Shown here in pieces: positions 26,778 to 36,003 of a stretch of DNA of 64,000 nt; the stretch's first letter is position 1; each line of letters starts with the position of its first letter. This DNA comes from Pseudomonas sp. PSB18 (GTDB taxonomy: Bacteria > Pseudomonadota > Gammaproteobacteria > Pseudomonadales > Pseudomonadaceae): NCBI RefSeq assembly GCF_014596565.1, contig NZ_NOIN01000001.1:372001-436000 (forward strand), written 5' to 3'. A program made the translations under genes and the position numbers. The notes under the pieces are model-generated. The model did no database searches and had not been told where the DNA came from. It saw only the letters and a list, made by a program, of their open reading frames with translations.

Positions 26778-27284
26778 ATGAACGAACTCGATGACCAGTT
26801 GCGCATGCTCATCCCCCGACTACGGCGGTTCGCCGTGTCCCTGACGCGCAACTCGAGCAATGCCGACGACCTGGTGCAGACGTGCCTGGAGCGGGCCTTG
26901 TCAAAATGGGACGACAAGCGTCCGGACGGCGATTTGCGGGCCTGGCTGTTTTCCATCCTGTACCGGCAGTTTCTCGATGCCCACCGCCGTTCCCGACGCT
27001 ACGCCCGCATGCTGGAATTTTTCACCGGCCGCGACGAGACGCACCCCTCGGCCGAGCGCAGCGTGATCGCCCAGTCGTCCCTGCAGGCCTTCGACCAACT
27101 CACCACCGAGCAGCGAGCGCTGTTGCTGTGGGTGTCGGTGGAAGGCTTGAGCTACCAGCAAGTCGCGGACATCCTCGGCGTGCCAACCGGCACCGTAATG
27201 TCTCGCCTGTCCCGCGCCCGCCAGGCCTTGCGCCAACTCAGCGAAGGCGAAATCACCCGCCCCACCCTGCGGATACTCAAATGA
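26778..27284 (+). CDS. ECF-family RNA polymerase sigma factor
   Basis: ATG 26778 gives 168 residues; the longer upstream frame covers the promoter. Sigma region 2 spans residues about 10-75 (RRFAVSLTRNSSNADDLVQT, DGDLRAWLFSILYRQFLDAHR). Region 4 spans about 110-155 (LTTEQRALLLWVSVEGLSYQ then VADILGVPTGTVMSRLSRAR). Its stop overlaps the anti-sigma ATG. Likely to direct transcription from the GGAATAA-N14-CGTC promoters on both sides and so induce the peroxidase/b561 pair, probably in an oxidative response (inference). Confidence 0.92.
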   Translation: MNELDDQLRMLIPRLRRFAVSLTRNSSNADDLVQTCLERALSKWDDKRPDGDLRAWLFSILYRQFLDAHRRSRRYARMLEFFTGRDETHPSAERSVIAQSSLQAFDQLTTEQRALLLWVSVEGLSYQQVADILGVPTGTVMSRLSRARQALRQLSEGEITRPTLRILK

Positions 27285-28033
27285 TCAGCATGCCCCCCAG
27301 CGACCGCGACCTGCACGCCTACGTCGATCGTCAATTGAGCGAAGCCGACCAGCACCTGATGGACACCTACCTTGGCAGCCACCCCGACGTTGCCGCCCGG
27401 GTCCGGGCCTGGCAACAGGACGCGTTGCGCCTGCGCACGGCCCTGAGTGGCGCCTTGCAACAACCGGCCAATCCGGCGCTCGACCCGACGTTGATCCGCC
27501 AACGGCTCAAACATCGCTCACGCCGACACCTGGCCAGCGCCGCGATGCTGTTGCTGGCCGTCAGCGTGGGCGGTTTCGGTGGCTGGCAGGCCCGTCAAAT
27601 GACCCTCCTCAGCGCCGCCCAACCCATGGCTGACGCCTTGCAGGCCTATCGGCTGTTTGCCCAGCAGGGCATCCTGCCGGCCGATTACCAGACCGGTGAC
27701 GAAAGCAGCATGCAAGGCTGGCTCGACCGCTACTTCAGCGACGCCAATCGCCTGCCGGATCTTTCCGGCGCGGGCTTCAAACCGGTCAGTGGCCGCTTGC
27801 TCAGCACCGAGCAAGGCGCGGCGGCGATGATCGTCTACCAGGACGAAAGCGGTCAGAAGATCAGCTTCTATGTGCGCCCACCGGGGCCCAGGAATTTCCT
27901 GCTGCCCCGTGGCAGCCGGCGCGACGGCGAGTTGCAGGCCGAATACTGGTCCGGCCCGGGGTACAACTATGCGGTGGTGATTCCCAGTGACATGCCGGCG
28001 GCCCAAAAACTCAAGCAGACCCTGGACTTCTGA
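27281..28033 (+). CDS. membrane-anchored anti-sigma factor
   Basis: ATG 27281 overlaps the sigma gene stop (ATGA), giving 250 residues. The cytoplasmic N-terminus (DRDLHAYVDRQLSEADQHLM) is the anti-sigma helical domain; it lacks the HxxxCxxC zinc motif of the ZAS class. One membrane helix lies around residues 84-102 (LASAAMLLLAVSVGGFGGW), leaving a C-terminal periplasmic domain of about 145 residues that could sense envelope or oxidative stress. It follows the usual sigma/anti-sigma gene pairing. Confidence 0.88.
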   Translation: MISMPPSDRDLHAYVDRQLSEADQHLMDTYLGSHPDVAARVRAWQQDALRLRTALSGALQQPANPALDPTLIRQRLKHRSRRHLASAAMLLLAVSVGGFGGWQARQMTLLSAAQPMADALQAYRLFAQQGILPADYQTGDESSMQGWLDRYFSDANRLPDLSGAGFKPVSGRLLSTEQGAAAMIVYQDESGQKISFYVRPPGPRNFLLPRGSRRDGELQAEYWSGPGYNYAVVIPSDMPAAQKLKQTLDF

Positions 28034-28050
28034 CCCCCGCCGCCCTCCCC

Positions 28051-28139
28051 TGTGGGAGCGAGCCTGCTCGCGATAGCGGTGGATCAGTCGACACCTTGCT
28101 GACTGACCTACCGCTATCGCGAGCAGGCTCGCTCCCACA
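28051..28139. repeat. REPIN, copy 4
   Basis: TGTGGGAGCGAGCCTGCTCG and its exact inverted partner flank a spacer of about 30 bases. It lies between the convergent anti-sigma and IclR genes. Confidence 0.9.
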
Positions 28140-28153
28140 AGGGGCTCGAAACC

Positions 28154-28990
28154 TCACCCCTGCCCAAACACCTGCGAAGGCCGGCGCAGCAACGGGTCGA
28201 ACGGGTTGATCCGTGGGCCGATCAAGGCCGCCTCGCGCTTGAGCATTTCCACCACCGTCGGCAGGCGATCCGGTCCCAGGCGATCGCTGATGGTCGCCAC
28301 ACTCAAGGCCGCCACGGCACGGCCGCCGCGATCCAGGATCGGCACCGCCACCCCCGCCATCCCCTGCAGCACGCCGGTGTTGCGTCCGGCGTAGCCCAGG
28401 TTGCGCACATTCTCCACTTCCGAGCGCAGGAAGACTTCGTCGTACAGATGAAAATCCTTGAGCCGCGGCAGGTTGTAGTGAATCACCGTGTCGCGCTCCT
28501 CCTCCGGCAGGAACGCCAGGATCGCCAGGCTGCCCTGGCCCACGCCCAACGCCACTCGGCCGCCGATATCACCGGTAAAGGTGCGGATCGGAAACGGCCC
28601 TTCACTGCGGTCCAGGCAGATCGCATCGAAGCCGCTGCGCGCCAGCAGGAACAACGAGTCCCCCAGGGACGCCGACAGCCGCAGCATGGCCGGTCGCGCC
28701 AGTTCACGCAGGTTGCCGGTGTTCCCAGCACGGGCGGCCAGGGCGAAAAAGTCCAGGCTCAGGCGATAGCGTTTGCTGCGCCCATCCTGCTCGACCATGC
28801 CCTCGTCCATCAGGCTGCGCAGCAGGCGATGGGTGGTGGGCTGGGACAGGCCGATGCGCTGGGCCAATTGCGTCACCCGCTCCCCGCCCTCGGCGGTGTC
28901 GCCCAAGCTGCGCAACACGGCAAACAACCTGGAAACGGCGCCAACTCCGACTTCATTTTTTTCAGTATTCCGATCAGTGGAATTATTCAT
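28154..28990 (-). CDS. IclR-family transcriptional regulator
   Basis: A 278-residue protein with an N-terminal winged helix (residues about 20-85, VSRLFAVLRSL, LAQRIGLSQPTTHRLLRSLM) and a C-terminal GAF-like effector domain (LFLLARSGFDAICLDR, GRVALGVGQGSLAILAFLPEE, AGVAVPILDRGGRAVAALSV). IclR regulators usually control a neighbouring catabolic operon. It is divergent from the ABC transporter/dehydrogenase operon across about 250 bases, so it is the probable local regulator. The ligand is unknown. Confidence 0.9.
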   Translation of the reverse strand: MNNSTDRNTEKNEVGVGAVSRLFAVLRSLGDTAEGGERVTQLAQRIGLSQPTTHRLLRSLMDEGMVEQDGRSKRYRLSLDFFALAARAGNTGNLRELARPAMLRLSASLGDSLFLLARSGFDAICLDRSEGPFPIRTFTGDIGGRVALGVGQGSLAILAFLPEEERDTVIHYNLPRLKDFHLYDEVFLRSEVENVRNLGYAGRNTGVLQGMAGVAVPILDRGGRAVAALSVATISDRLGPDRLPTVVEMLKREAALIGPRINPFDPLLRRPSQVFGQG

Positions 28991-29241
28991 TCAGTTTTTT
29001 ACTCATCAATTCACTGGTCGAATGAAACTGAAAATAGTCATCGCCTCAGTGAAATAGGCCATTGAGCCCATCCTATTCTTCGTCCTACTCTGCGTCCATA
29101 CAGGGGCGATTCGAACAACAGCGGCAGCCGATCCAGGTCGAGCGCCAACGCACCGAGTGTCCTGCGTCACCCCTTCGTATCTGCCCTTACAAAAAAGCGC
29201 GCTTCACGGCGACGCATAACAATCTCAGGTGGAGCGCAGTC

Positions 29242-30267
29242 ATGGCTTTCGTGCAACTTGAAAACTTGAGTAAACGCTACGGCGATATCGACGCCGTGGT
29301 TGCCACCAACCTCGCGGTAGAAAAAGGCGAATTCGTCTCGCTCCTGGGTCCTTCCGGTTGCGGCAAGACCACCACCCTGCAAATGATCGCCGGCTTCGTC
29401 GATGTCAGCAGCGGGCGTATCGTGCTGGACGGCCGCGACATCACCCACGCCAAACCCGCCAGCCGGGGCCTGGGCGTTGTGTTCCAGAGTTATGCGCTGT
29501 TCCCCCACATGACCGTCCGGGACAACGTCGCCTTCGGCCTGCGCATGCGCAAGGTGCCGGGCGGCGAACTCCAGCAACGGGTAGACCGGGTGCTGAAGCT
29601 GGTGCGCCTGGACCGGCATGCCGAGCGTTACCCCCGGGAGCTCTCGGGCGGCCAGCGCCAGCGCGTGGCACTGGCCCGGGCGCTGGTGATCGAACCGCCG
29701 GTGCTGTTGCTCGACGAACCGCTGTCCAACCTCGACGCCAACCTGCGCGAAGAGATGCAATTCGAAATCCGCCGCATCCAGCGGGAAGTCGGTATCACCA
29801 CGTTGATGGTCACTCACGACCAGTCCGAAGCGCTGTCCATCAGCGACCGCGTCGTGGTGATGCAAGCCGGGCGTATCACTCAGATCGATACGCCCTACAC
29901 CCTTTACGAACACCCACGCACTACCTTCATTTCCGGCTTCGTTGGCAAAGCCAATCTGCTGCCCGGCGAACGTGACAGCGCCGGCGTGGTTCAAGCCTGT
30001 CAGCCGGGCCAGGGCGAACTGACCCTGAGCCTGCGCCCCGAAAAAATCGACCTGTGCGCCGTTGGCGCGGGCCGCCTGCAAGGCACGATCGCCAGCCGTT
30101 TCTTCCTCGGCAGCCAATGGTTGTATGGGGTCTCGACCAGCCTGGGTGAGCTCTGCGTGGTACGCCGAAATGACGGCTCTGCGCCGATGACCGAAGGCAC
30201 GGCGGTGGGCCTGGACTGGGATCCGGCGTTGTTGCGTGTATTGAGTGTCGATGAGGTGCCGGCATGA
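29242..30267 (+). CDS. polyamine/opine-type ABC transporter ATPase
   Basis: ATG 29242 follows GGTGGAG, giving 341 residues; the longer frame upstream is not supported. PotA-like ATPase: Walker A LGPSGCGKTTT, signature LSGGQRQRVALARAL, Walker B VLLLDEPLSNLDANLRE, switch His in VTHDQSEAL and a C-terminal TOBE regulatory domain (LTLSLRPEKIDLC). Its stop overlaps the first permease gene. Together with the two permeases and the binding protein it forms a complete spermidine/putrescine-class importer whose ligand is probably an amino-acid derivative. Confidence 0.93.
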   Translation: MAFVQLENLSKRYGDIDAVVATNLAVEKGEFVSLLGPSGCGKTTTLQMIAGFVDVSSGRIVLDGRDITHAKPASRGLGVVFQSYALFPHMTVRDNVAFGLRMRKVPGGELQQRVDRVLKLVRLDRHAERYPRELSGGQRQRVALARALVIEPPVLLLDEPLSNLDANLREEMQFEIRRIQREVGITTLMVTHDQSEALSISDRVVVMQAGRITQIDTPYTLYEHPRTTFISGFVGKANLLPGERDSAGVVQACQPGQGELTLSLRPEKIDLCAVGAGRLQGTIASRFFLGSQWLYGVSTSLGELCVVRRNDGSAPMTEGTAVGLDWDPALLRVLSVDEVPA

Positions 30268-31133
30268 AGCTGCTGGACGGCATGCGCCGGGGCCGACAAG
30301 GCTATCTGATGTCCGCACCGGCCCTGGCCCTGTACCTGGGTCTGCTGGTGATTCCCCTGGGGCTGACGCTGGTGCTGTCGTTCAACGTTTTCGACTACGG
30401 GTCGGGGATCGACAGCCACGCTTACACCCTCGATCACTACATCAGCCTGCTGGGCGATTCGTACTTCTACGAGATCTTTTTGCGCACCTTCTGGATCAGT
30501 GCCCTGACCACGCTGTTGTGCGTGCTGATCGGCGTGCCCGAAGCATACGTGCTCAGCCGCATGGGCGCGCCATGGCGCTCGATTTTCCTGATCCTGATTC
30601 TCACCCCGTTGCTGATCTCGGTGGTGGTCCGGGCCTTCGGCTGGAGCCTGCTGCTGGGCGCCGACGGGTTGGTCAACCAGACGTTGCAAGCGTTCGGTGG
30701 CTCGCCCATGAAGCTTTTGTACACGCCGTTCGCCGTGGTGATTGCCCTGGTTCACGTGATGCTGCCGTTCATGATCATTCCGGTCTGGACCTCGCTGCAG
30801 AAACTCGACCCGGCCGCGGAACAGGCGGCGATGTCCTTGGGGGCCAGCCAATTCACGGTGATCCGCAAGGTGGTGCTGCCGCAGATCATGCCCGGCGTGC
30901 TGTCCGGCACCCTGATTGTGTTCGGCCTGGCCGCCAGTTCCTTCGCCATTCCCGGCCTGCTCGGCGGACGCCGTTTGAAGATGGTCGCCACGCTGATCTA
31001 CGACCAGTACCTGTCGGAACTCAACTGGCCCATGGGCGCGGCCATCGCCATAGCGCTGTTGCTGCTCAACCTGCTGATCATGCTGTCGTGGAACCGCATG
31101 ATCGAAGGCCGCTACAAGAAGTCATTGGGGTAA
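30264..31133 (+). CDS. ABC transporter permease (PotB-like)
   Basis: A 289-residue inner-membrane permease with about six helices. The EAA motif EQAAMSLGASQFTVIRKVVLPQIMPG occupies residues about 193-218 and contacts the ATPase. N-terminal PALALYLGLLVIPLGLTL is the first helix. It overlaps the ATPase gene by four bases and is followed six bases later by the partner permease. Confidence 0.93.
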   Translation: MKLLDGMRRGRQGYLMSAPALALYLGLLVIPLGLTLVLSFNVFDYGSGIDSHAYTLDHYISLLGDSYFYEIFLRTFWISALTTLLCVLIGVPEAYVLSRMGAPWRSIFLILILTPLLISVVVRAFGWSLLLGADGLVNQTLQAFGGSPMKLLYTPFAVVIALVHVMLPFMIIPVWTSLQKLDPAAEQAAMSLGASQFTVIRKVVLPQIMPGVLSGTLIVFGLAASSFAIPGLLGGRRLKMVATLIYDQYLSELNWPMGAAIAIALLLLNLLIMLSWNRMIEGRYKKSLG

Positions 31134-31139
31134 CTCATC

Positions 31140-31934
31140 ATGTCCAGGAACGGTCCTTTCGCCCTGTTGTTTCATGCCTTGGTCGTGGTGTTCATGCTGG
31201 CGCCGCTGGTGGTGGTCTGTCTCGTCGCCTTCACCCCGGAAAACACCCTGAGCCTGCCGACCACGGAATTCTCCCTGCGCTGGTTCCGCGCTGTGTTCGA
31301 GCGCGCGGATTTCGTCGATGCGTTCTACAACAGCCTGGCCCTGGCGTTCTGCGCGGCCTCGCTGGCAACGTTGATCGCGGTGCCGGCAGCGCTGGCAATC
31401 ACCCGCCTCGAATTTCCCGGCCGGGATTTTTTCAACGGCCTGTTCCTGTCACCGATCATCATTCCGCACCTGGTGCTGGGTGTGGCGCTGCTGCGGTTGT
31501 TTGCGCTGATGGGGGTCAACGGCAATTTCACCTGGCTGATCTTCGCCCACGTGCTGGTCATCACGCCCTATGTGTTGCGCCTGGTGCTGGCGTCGGCCAT
31601 CGGCCTGGACCGCAGTGCCGAACAGGCTGCGCAATCCCTGGGTGCCGGGCGCTTCACGCTGTTTCGGCAGATCACCTTGCCGATGATCCTGCCGGGGGTG
31701 GCCGGGGGCTGGCTGCTGGCGTTCATCAACAGTTTCGATGAAGTCACCCTGTCGATCTTTGTCACGTCACCGGCGACGCAAACCCTGCCGGTGCGCATGT
31801 ATGTGTACGCCACCGAATCCATCGACCCAATGATGGCGGCGGTGTCGGCACTGGTCATTGCGCTTACCGCACTGACGATGATTCTGCTCGACCGGATCTA
31901 TGGCCTGGATCGGGTTCTGGTGGGCAAACAATGA
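31140..31934 (+). CDS. ABC transporter permease (PotC-like)
   Basis: A 264-residue inner-membrane permease with the EAA loop DRSAEQAAQSLGAGRFTLFR followed by QITLPMILPGV, and about six helices beginning LFHALVVVFMLAPLVVVCLV. It pairs with the preceding permease. The downstream 2Fe-2S subunit gene begins seven bases after its stop, which ties transport to the dehydrogenase. Confidence 0.93.
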   Translation: MSRNGPFALLFHALVVVFMLAPLVVVCLVAFTPENTLSLPTTEFSLRWFRAVFERADFVDAFYNSLALAFCAASLATLIAVPAALAITRLEFPGRDFFNGLFLSPIIIPHLVLGVALLRLFALMGVNGNFTWLIFAHVLVITPYVLRLVLASAIGLDRSAEQAAQSLGAGRFTLFRQITLPMILPGVAGGWLLAFINSFDEVTLSIFVTSPATQTLPVRMYVYATESIDPMMAAVSALVIALTALTMILLDRIYGLDRVLVGKQ

Positions 31935-31941
31935 GGGCACC

Positions 31942-32232
31942 ATGGCGCTGCTGAAACGACTGGCCGAAGGCGACCGCCCGGCCCTGGACTTTACCCTCGA
32001 CGGCCAGCCGGCCAGCGGCCTGTTGGGCGATACGCTGCTGACCGCCGTGCTGACCTGCGGCGAACACCTGCGCGGCAGCGATTTCAGCGCCGAACCCCGG
32101 GCGGGGTTCTGCCTGATGGGCGCCTGCCAGGACTGTTGGGTCCGCCTCGGCGACGGCCGCCGCGTCCGCGCCTGCGCCACCCTGCTCGAAGCCGGCCAGC
32201 AAATCACCCGCGAACCGGGACGGCAGGTATGA
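31942..32232 (+). CDS. 2Fe-2S subunit of a flavin amine/opine dehydrogenase (HcnA/OoxX-like)
   Basis: ATG 31942 gives 96 residues; the longer frame overlaps the permease gene. A plant-type 2Fe-2S arrangement is visible: GFCLMGACQDCWVRL (C-x4-C-x2-C) followed by RACAT. Such small subunits occur with HcnBC, octopine/nopaline oxidase and hydroxyproline or sarcosine oxidase complexes (family knowledge). A 226-base repeat-filled gap separates it from the next subunit gene, unusual inside a complex-encoding operon. Confidence 0.85.
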   Translation: MALLKRLAEGDRPALDFTLDGQPASGLLGDTLLTAVLTCGEHLRGSDFSAEPRAGFCLMGACQDCWVRLGDGRRVRACATLLEAGQQITREPGRQV

Positions 32233-32249
32233 ATAGCTCACTTATGCCC

Positions 32250-32412
32250 TATGGGAGCGGGCTTGCTCGCGAAAGCGATCCTCCTGCCGCCATCGTTGCT
32301 GAATGGACCACCGCTATCGCGAGCAGGCTCGCTCCCACAGGGGTTCTGCGGCGGTCACAAAATCGGCGTTCCGCACCGATCCATTGTGGGAGCGAGCCTG
32401 CTCGCGATAGCG
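32250..32412. repeat. REPIN, copy 5, with an extra third REP arm
   Basis: A REPIN (32250-32340, arm variant GGGAGCGGGCTTGCTCGCGA) is followed by a further REP arm at 32385-32412. It fills the gap between two subunit genes of one operon. Confidence 0.88.
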
Positions 32413-32458
32413 CCTTCGACGGCGCCACACATCCCCTGATCATGTCGATGAGGCCATC

Positions 32459-33814
32459 ATGAAACCAATCGCCATCATCGGCGCCGGCCCTGCCGGAATC
32501 CGTGCCGCCCAGACCCTGGTCGCCCACGGCGTGTACCCTGTCCTGCTGGATGAAGCCTTGCGCGGTGGCGGGCAGATCTATCGGCGGCAACCGGCCAATT
32601 TCAAGCGCTCGCCAGCCAAGTTGTATGGCTTCGAAGCGCACAAGGCCCGCTCGATCCACCAGACCATCGACGAGTTGCGCGACCAGCTCGACTATCGTCC
32701 CGACACCCTGGTATGGAACGCCGAAGCCGGACTGCTCGATACCCTGCATGAAGGTCGTGCCGCCCGGCTGGAGTATTCGAGCCTGATCGTCGCCACTGGC
32801 GCCACCGACCGGATCCTGCCCGTACCGGGCTGGACGTTGCCGGGCGTGTACAGCCTTGGCGCCGCGCAGATCGCCCTGAAATTCCAGGGTTGCGCCATCG
32901 GTGAGCGCGTGGTGTTCGCCGGCAGCGGGCCGTTGCTTTATCTGGTGGCCTATCAATACGCCAAGGCCGGCGCCAATGTGGTCGCCGTGCTCGACAGCTC
33001 CCCTCTGCGCGCCCAGGCCCGCGCCCTGCCCGCCCTGCTGACACAACCGGCCACACTCGCCAAGGGTCTCTACTACCGGGGCTGGCTGACCGCCCATGGC
33101 ATCGCCGTGCATCAGGGCGCGAGCCTGTCGCGTATCGACGGTGAGCGCCGGGTGCAGTCGCTGAAATGGTACAACGCAAAAAGCGAGCATTCCCTCGACT
33201 GCGACGCGGTGGCCTTCGCCCACGGCTTGCGCAGCGAAACCCAACTGGCGGACCTGCTGGGCTGCGAGTTCACCTGGAACGCCCTCAACCGCGCCTGGCT
33301 GCCCCAGCGGGACAGCGCCGGCCGCAGCAGCGTGAACGGGGTCTATCTCGCAGGTGACGGCGCGGGAATCATGGGCGCCGACGCCGCCGAGAAAGCCGGC
33401 GAACGCGCCGCCCTGGCCTTGCTCGAAGACAGCGGTTACCGAGTCGATCCGCAGCGCTGCACCCAACTGGAAACAGAACTCGAGCGCATCGGCCATTTCC
33501 GCCAGGGCCTGGAGCGGGCCTTTGCCTTCCCGCAAAGCTGGGCCGCCGACACGGCTGACGAACTGATGATTTGCCGCTGCGAAGAAGTCAGCGTCGGCGA
33601 CATCCGTCGGGTGATCGGCGAAGGCCATTGGGAAATCAACCGGGTCAAGGCCCATTGCCGCGTCGGCATGGGGCGTTGCCAGGGAAGAATGTGCGGCGCC
33701 GCGGCGGCGGAAATCATCGCCCACGAAAGTGGACGACCCATTTGCGGCATCGGTCGCTTGCGGGCACAGGCGCCGGTCAAACCCGTGCCGTTTGGCCTGG
33801 AGGTGGAACCATGA
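32459..33814 (+). CDS. NAD(P)/FAD-dependent dehydrogenase subunit (HcnB/OoxA-like)
   Basis: A 451-residue flavoprotein. Dinucleotide-binding motif AIIGAGPAGIRAAQTLVAHG at the N-terminus, a second nucleotide motif around VVFAGSGPLLYLVAYQYAKA and an ATG-type ATGATDRILPVPG segment. The C-terminal BFD-like [2Fe-2S] domain has ICRCEEVS and CRVGMGRCQGRMCG (four Cys). This is the alpha-subunit pattern of opine oxidase and HCN synthase. It overlaps the next gene by four bases. Confidence 0.88.
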   Translation: MKPIAIIGAGPAGIRAAQTLVAHGVYPVLLDEALRGGGQIYRRQPANFKRSPAKLYGFEAHKARSIHQTIDELRDQLDYRPDTLVWNAEAGLLDTLHEGRAARLEYSSLIVATGATDRILPVPGWTLPGVYSLGAAQIALKFQGCAIGERVVFAGSGPLLYLVAYQYAKAGANVVAVLDSSPLRAQARALPALLTQPATLAKGLYYRGWLTAHGIAVHQGASLSRIDGERRVQSLKWYNAKSEHSLDCDAVAFAHGLRSETQLADLLGCEFTWNALNRAWLPQRDSAGRSSVNGVYLAGDGAGIMGADAAEKAGERAALALLEDSGYRVDPQRCTQLETELERIGHFRQGLERAFAFPQSWAADTADELMICRCEEVSVGDIRRVIGEGHWEINRVKAHCRVGMGRCQGRMCGAAAAEIIAHESGRPICGIGRLRAQAPVKPVPFGLEVEP

Positions 33815-34926
33815 TCGAAGTCGACGTGGTGATCATCGGCGGCGGCATCGTCGGTTCGTCGGCCGCGCTGTTCCTGAGCAAGGCCGGGCGTCGGGTAGCG
33901 CTGCTGGAACGGGACTTCTGCGGCTCGCACTCAAGCGGTGTGAACTATGGCGGCGTGCGACGCCAGGGGCGGCCCTTGTCTCAACTGCCGCTGTCGCAAC
34001 GGGCCCACGAAATCTGGAGCCAGCTGCCCCAGTTGATCGGCATTGATGGTGAATACCAGCGCAGCGGCCACCTGAAACTGGCCCGCAGCGCCGAGGACAT
34101 GCGTGCGTTGCAGGACTACGCCGCCCGCAGCCAGGGCTTCGGTCTCGACTTGCAACTGCTGGATCGCCAGGCACTGCACACGCGTTTTCCCTGGGTCGGT
34201 GCGGTGGCTGTCGGCGCGTCCTTTTGCCCGGACGACGGTCACGCCAACCCACGACTGGTGTCCCCGGCCTTTGCCCAGGCTGCACGTCGGCATGGCGCTC
34301 AAGTTCATGAACAGTGTCCAGTCAGCCTTGTAGAGCACGACGGCCAGCGCTTTACCGTGCGAACCGAAACGGGCCTGACGCTGCGTGCACCCTGGCTGCT
34401 GAACTGCGCCGGCGCCTGGGCCAGTCATTTCGCCGCTCAGTTCGGCGAAGCCGTGCCCATGTATGCCGGGCACCCGGCGATGTTGGTCACCGAGCCATTG
34501 CCCTTGGTGATGGATGCCAGCACCGGCGTGGAAGGCGGCGGGATTTATGCGCGTCAGGTTGCGCGCGGCAATTGCGTGCTGGGCGGCGGCCAGGGTTTCG
34601 CCCTGGACGACGCTCGCGCCCGGCCCGGCCAGAACGCCGTGATCGAGATCCTGCGCCAGGCGGTCGAGCTCTACCCGTTCCTTGAGGGCGCCCAGGCGAT
34701 TCGCACCTGGAGCGGCACCGAAGGCTACCTGCCCGATCGCCAGCCGGTGATCGGGCACAGCAGCACCCAACCCGGCCTGTTGCATGCGTTCGGCTTTGCC
34801 GGAGCGGGCTTCCAGATCGGCCCGGCGGTGGGCCAGGCGCTCACCGAAATCATCTGTTGCGGCGAATCGAAAACGTCGCTGGATGCGTTTTCCATCACCC
34901 GGTTTCACTCCATCTCCGTTTCTTGA
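33811..34926 (+). CDS. FAD-dependent D-amino acid/opine oxidase catalytic subunit (HcnC/OoxB-like)
   Basis: ATG 33811 follows GGAGGTGGA, giving 371 residues. DAO-superfamily fold: VDVVIIGGGIVGSSAALFLS, then ERDFCGSHSSGVNYGGVR, GHANPRLVSPAFAQAARRHG and C-terminal TWSGTEGYLPDRQPVIG with GFAGAGFQIGPAVGQAL. It is likely the catalytic subunit oxidising a C-N bond of a secondary amine or D-amino acid. With the 2Fe-2S and NAD(P)/FAD subunits it forms a three-part enzyme. HCN production is possible by homology but the accompanying transporter argues for a catabolic opine-like substrate. Confidence 0.88.
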   Translation: MIEVDVVIIGGGIVGSSAALFLSKAGRRVALLERDFCGSHSSGVNYGGVRRQGRPLSQLPLSQRAHEIWSQLPQLIGIDGEYQRSGHLKLARSAEDMRALQDYAARSQGFGLDLQLLDRQALHTRFPWVGAVAVGASFCPDDGHANPRLVSPAFAQAARRHGAQVHEQCPVSLVEHDGQRFTVRTETGLTLRAPWLLNCAGAWASHFAAQFGEAVPMYAGHPAMLVTEPLPLVMDASTGVEGGGIYARQVARGNCVLGGGQGFALDDARARPGQNAVIEILRQAVELYPFLEGAQAIRTWSGTEGYLPDRQPVIGHSSTQPGLLHAFGFAGAGFQIGPAVGQALTEIICCGESKTSLDAFSITRFHSISVS

Positions 34927-34943
34927 TAGAGGAAGGTCGCGCC

Positions 34944-35990
34944 ATGAATAACGTCAAACGCACTGCACTGCTGGGCTTTTCCTGCTTGAGCGCATTGCTC
35001 GCCGTCGGCCAGGCACACGCCGAGCCAACGCTTTACCTGGGCATGAACGGCGGCACCATGGAGCGGCTCTACGCCGACAAGGTCTTGCCGGCCTTCGAGA
35101 AAGCCAACAACGTCAAAGTGGTGATCGTGCCCGGGACCTCGGCGGACATCCTGGCGAAAGTGCAGGCCAGCAAAGACAACCCACAGATGCACGTCATGTT
35201 CCTGGATGACGGCATCATGTACCGCGCCATTTCCATGGGGCTTTGCGACAAACTCCAGGACAGCCCGACCCTGGCGCAAATCCCCGCTAAGGGCCGTATC
35301 AAGGATCAGGCCGTGGCCGTCAGCCTGGGTGTGACAGGGCTCGCCTACAACACGCGCCTGTTCAAGGAAAAAGGTTGGAGCGCACCGACCTCATGGATGG
35401 ACATGGCCGATCCGCGCTTCAAGGACAAACTGGTGTTCCAGTCGGTGGCCTCGTCCACCTTCGGCCTGCACGGTTTCCTGATGTTCAACCGGATCCAGGG
35501 TGGCAACGAGACCAACGTCGAGCCGGGCTTCAAGGCCTGGCCGAACACCGTGGGACGCAACGTGCTGGAATACATCCCCAGCTCGGCGAAAATCTCCGAA
35601 ATGCTGCAGACCGACGAAGCCGCGCTGTTCCCGCTGACGCCGACCCAAGTGACCGCGTTGAAGCTCAAGGGCATGCCCGTGGAATATGCGCAACCGAAGG
35701 AAGGCGCCGTGGTGCTCAACGTTGCCGAATGCGCCATCGCCCACAACACCCAACCCGAGCTGGCGCAAAAACTCGCCGCCTTCCTGCTCGCGCCCGAAGC
35801 CCAGGCCATTGCCCTGGAAGAAGGCGACCAGATCCCGTCCAACCCCAACACCCCCACTACTGACAAGACTCGCGGCCAGGTGGAAGCCATGAAGCAATAC
35901 CTGGAAACGGCGATTGCGGTGGACTGGGACCAGGTCAACGAACAGCGTCCGGCGTGGAACGCGCGTTGGAGCCGTAGTATCGAGCGCTAG
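34944..35990 (+). CDS. ABC transporter periplasmic substrate-binding protein
   Basis: ATG 34944 follows GAGGAAGG, giving 348 residues with a clear signal peptide (LLGFSCLSALLAVGQAHA, cleavage after AHA). PotD/AfuA-like binding-protein fold: LYLGMNGGTMERLYADKVLPAF, KVVIVPGTSADILAKVQASK and PEAQAIALEEGDQIPSNP. It is placed at the end of the operon rather than with the permeases. Its ligand is presumably the substrate of the adjacent dehydrogenase. Confidence 0.92.
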   Translation: MNNVKRTALLGFSCLSALLAVGQAHAEPTLYLGMNGGTMERLYADKVLPAFEKANNVKVVIVPGTSADILAKVQASKDNPQMHVMFLDDGIMYRAISMGLCDKLQDSPTLAQIPAKGRIKDQAVAVSLGVTGLAYNTRLFKEKGWSAPTSWMDMADPRFKDKLVFQSVASSTFGLHGFLMFNRIQGGNETNVEPGFKAWPNTVGRNVLEYIPSSAKISEMLQTDEAALFPLTPTQVTALKLKGMPVEYAQPKEGAVVLNVAECAIAHNTQPELAQKLAAFLLAPEAQAIALEEGDQIPSNPNTPTTDKTRGQVEAMKQYLETAIAVDWDQVNEQRPAWNARWSRSIER

Positions 35991-36003
35991 CCGAACTGGC
36001 ATT

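Noticed and set aside
31942..34926. Calling the three flavin dehydrogenase genes hcnABC
   Set aside because: Subunit order matches, but embedding among ABC transporter genes and an IclR regulator favours a catabolic opine-type enzyme. The sequence alone does not settle it.
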